Below are positions 63,151-64,000 of a DNA stretch of 64,000 bases, one piece after another; positions within the stretch are counted from its first letter, which is position 1; every line of letters begins with the position of its first letter. Under the pieces are notes generated by a model. It was not told the DNA's origin and did no database searches. It saw only the letters and a program-made list of their open reading frames with translations. The position numbers and the translations under genes are program-made. Source of the DNA: Shewanella sp. KX20019 (GTDB taxonomy: Bacteria > Pseudomonadota > Gammaproteobacteria > Enterobacterales > Shewanellaceae). The stretch covers positions 5,146,001-5,210,000 of the forward strand of contig NZ_CP068437.1 in the NCBI RefSeq assembly GCF_016757755.1. Direction: 5' to 3'.

Positions 63151-63849
63151 AATATCCCCTTCCATGTAAATGACTGTTATAAATCGAATATTATCACGAA
63201 TATACAAAAATAAAACAAACATATTTCCGATGAACCCTGTCAACTAAAAATACCTACATATCTTAGATATCTACCAAAGAGATAAGAGAAAATAACTGTA
63301 ATTCCCAAATAAATGGGCATTACTATTGCGAGGTTGGAAAGAGGTACAAATTAATTAAGCTTCCGCCCTATTAACTCAGGTCCACAAAAAATACCAACCT
63401 CATCGAAGTTGCCGAAATACGTAGACAAAAATGCTGTAGAAATATTATGGATGATGGTTCACGCTCAGGCGCAGCCTGTGTGGACAAAGCCACCTCTTAC
63501 ATCAAACAGAAACTTTAGACTGCTCCCCAAACGCCTTTCTCATCCAATAAACCACCAGTACCGCAACAGCGGAAGTGCCCCTCTAAGATAGACGAAACAC
63601 CACTGTATAAAGAACTAGAATCAAATGACGGCGATAATAGATAAATACTATCTAACAACAGTGCACCACTAGGCACTAAAGTAGCGCTAAACCTGCATTA
63701 AAGTAGCGCTAAAGGTTGATTTTTCGATGAAAGATCATTCTCCGCTTTACTGGGTTCTTTTCAGGTGTAAGTTATCCGTGCCGAAGTGGAGAGCTCTCCA
63801 GTAGTCTTGGTTTATTTAATAAAAATAGACGCAAACACAAGGACTGATG
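63151..63849. other. Non-coding stretch downstream of the IS element
   Basis: About 700 bp, AT-rich at first, with no credible gene. A 15-bp direct repeat (TAAAGTAGCGCTAAA-like) occurs twice near 63679 and 63702. The short open frame around 63430-63525 has no ribosome-binding site and looks like a remnant. Confidence 0.55.
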
Positions 63850-64000
63850 ATGAACCTTCTAAAAATTACTCCGCTGCTTGTTGCTGGATTTATGCCATTG
63901 GCATTTGCAGGGCAAACCCTAAACACAGTGGGCGCGACACAAACTCAATTCTGTTACAGCTCTCTAATGCAACTAAAACCAAGCATTAGTGCACTAAACA
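63850..64000 (+). CDS. Secreted protein, 5' part only
   Basis: A frame starting at ATG 63850, with AAGGA six bases before it, runs off the window. It begins MNLLKITPLLVAGFMPLAFA, a clear signal peptide, followed by GQTLNTVGATQTQFCYSSL. The family cannot be told from 50 residues. An ATG one codon upstream is the alternative start. Confidence 0.7.
   Translation, partial: MNLLKITPLLVAGFMPLAFAGQTLNTVGATQTQFCYSSLMQLKPSISALN

Noticed and set aside
63409..63591. Open frame downstream of the IS element
   Set aside because: No ribosome-binding site; the alternative frame around 63430-63525 also lacks a start. Possibly a remnant, but not supported.
1..64000. CRISPR arrays, tRNA or rRNA genes
   Set aside because: No regularly spaced short repeats, no cloverleaf-like tRNA sequences and no rRNA segments were seen by reading.

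Overview
The window looks like chromosomal DNA of a marine Shewanella-type gammaproteobacterium. The protein sequences, the nudE / yrfG / hslR-hslO / pckA gene set, the folX-folE-folM set, the histidine-utilisation genes and the repeat content all fit that genus. This is judged by recognition of families only, as no database search was possible. No rRNA, tRNA or CRISPR array was seen.

Layout. 0-9.6 kb holds housekeeping genes: trmA, fabR with a divergent acyl desaturase and a FabR-like operator between them, selD-mnmH, an LplT-like transporter, cysQ-nudE, a MITE-like repeat and yrfG. 9.6-21.3 kb is a complete type II secretion operon, gspC to gspN, on the minus strand. 21.5-24.7 kb holds hslR, hslO and pckA. 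24.7-30.8 kb is accessory: a membrane protein/XRE pair, a second MITE-like repeat that abuts another HTH-membrane protein, an M14 peptidase, a methyltransferase and a lipoprotein with an exact 18-residue repeat. 30.8-33.06 kb is a gene-poor, mosaic stretch in which two diverged direct repeats flank one orphan gene. 33-36.7 kb holds an S9 peptidase lipoprotein, a GIY-YIG protein, and an FMN riboswitch with ribB. 37-44 kb holds a large GGDEF-EAL protein, ferritin, moeA-moeB and a DUF333 lipoprotein with a frame-shifted third repeat.

44.2-47.3 kb is a tightly overlapping minus-strand operon: a bufferin-type precursor peptide (DUF2282), a DUF692/MNIO enzyme, a DUF2063 partner, an ECF sigma factor and a probable anti-sigma factor. 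It is most likely a copper-responsive system that makes a modified metal-binding peptide. 47.7-49.5 kb is folX-folE-folM (tetrahydromonapterin). 49.6-53 kb holds an MscS-type channel, two secreted proteins and a thioesterase.

53.1-55.5 kb is the most unusual part. A 108-bp fragment of hutH is followed by an AT-rich island with a glycine-rich-domain-like gene interrupted by one in-frame TGA, a secreted serine hydrolase, and a 72-residue Cys/Pro/Gly-rich peptide with a leader-like N-terminus and a Gly4 junction. It is a candidate undescribed peptide (RiPP-like) locus placed against the hut genes. 55.5-61 kb is hutH-hutU, hutC and divergent hutI with a HutC-like operator. 61-63.2 kb is a membrane protein gene cut by an IS3-family element; the window ends in non-coding DNA and the 5' end of a secreted protein gene.
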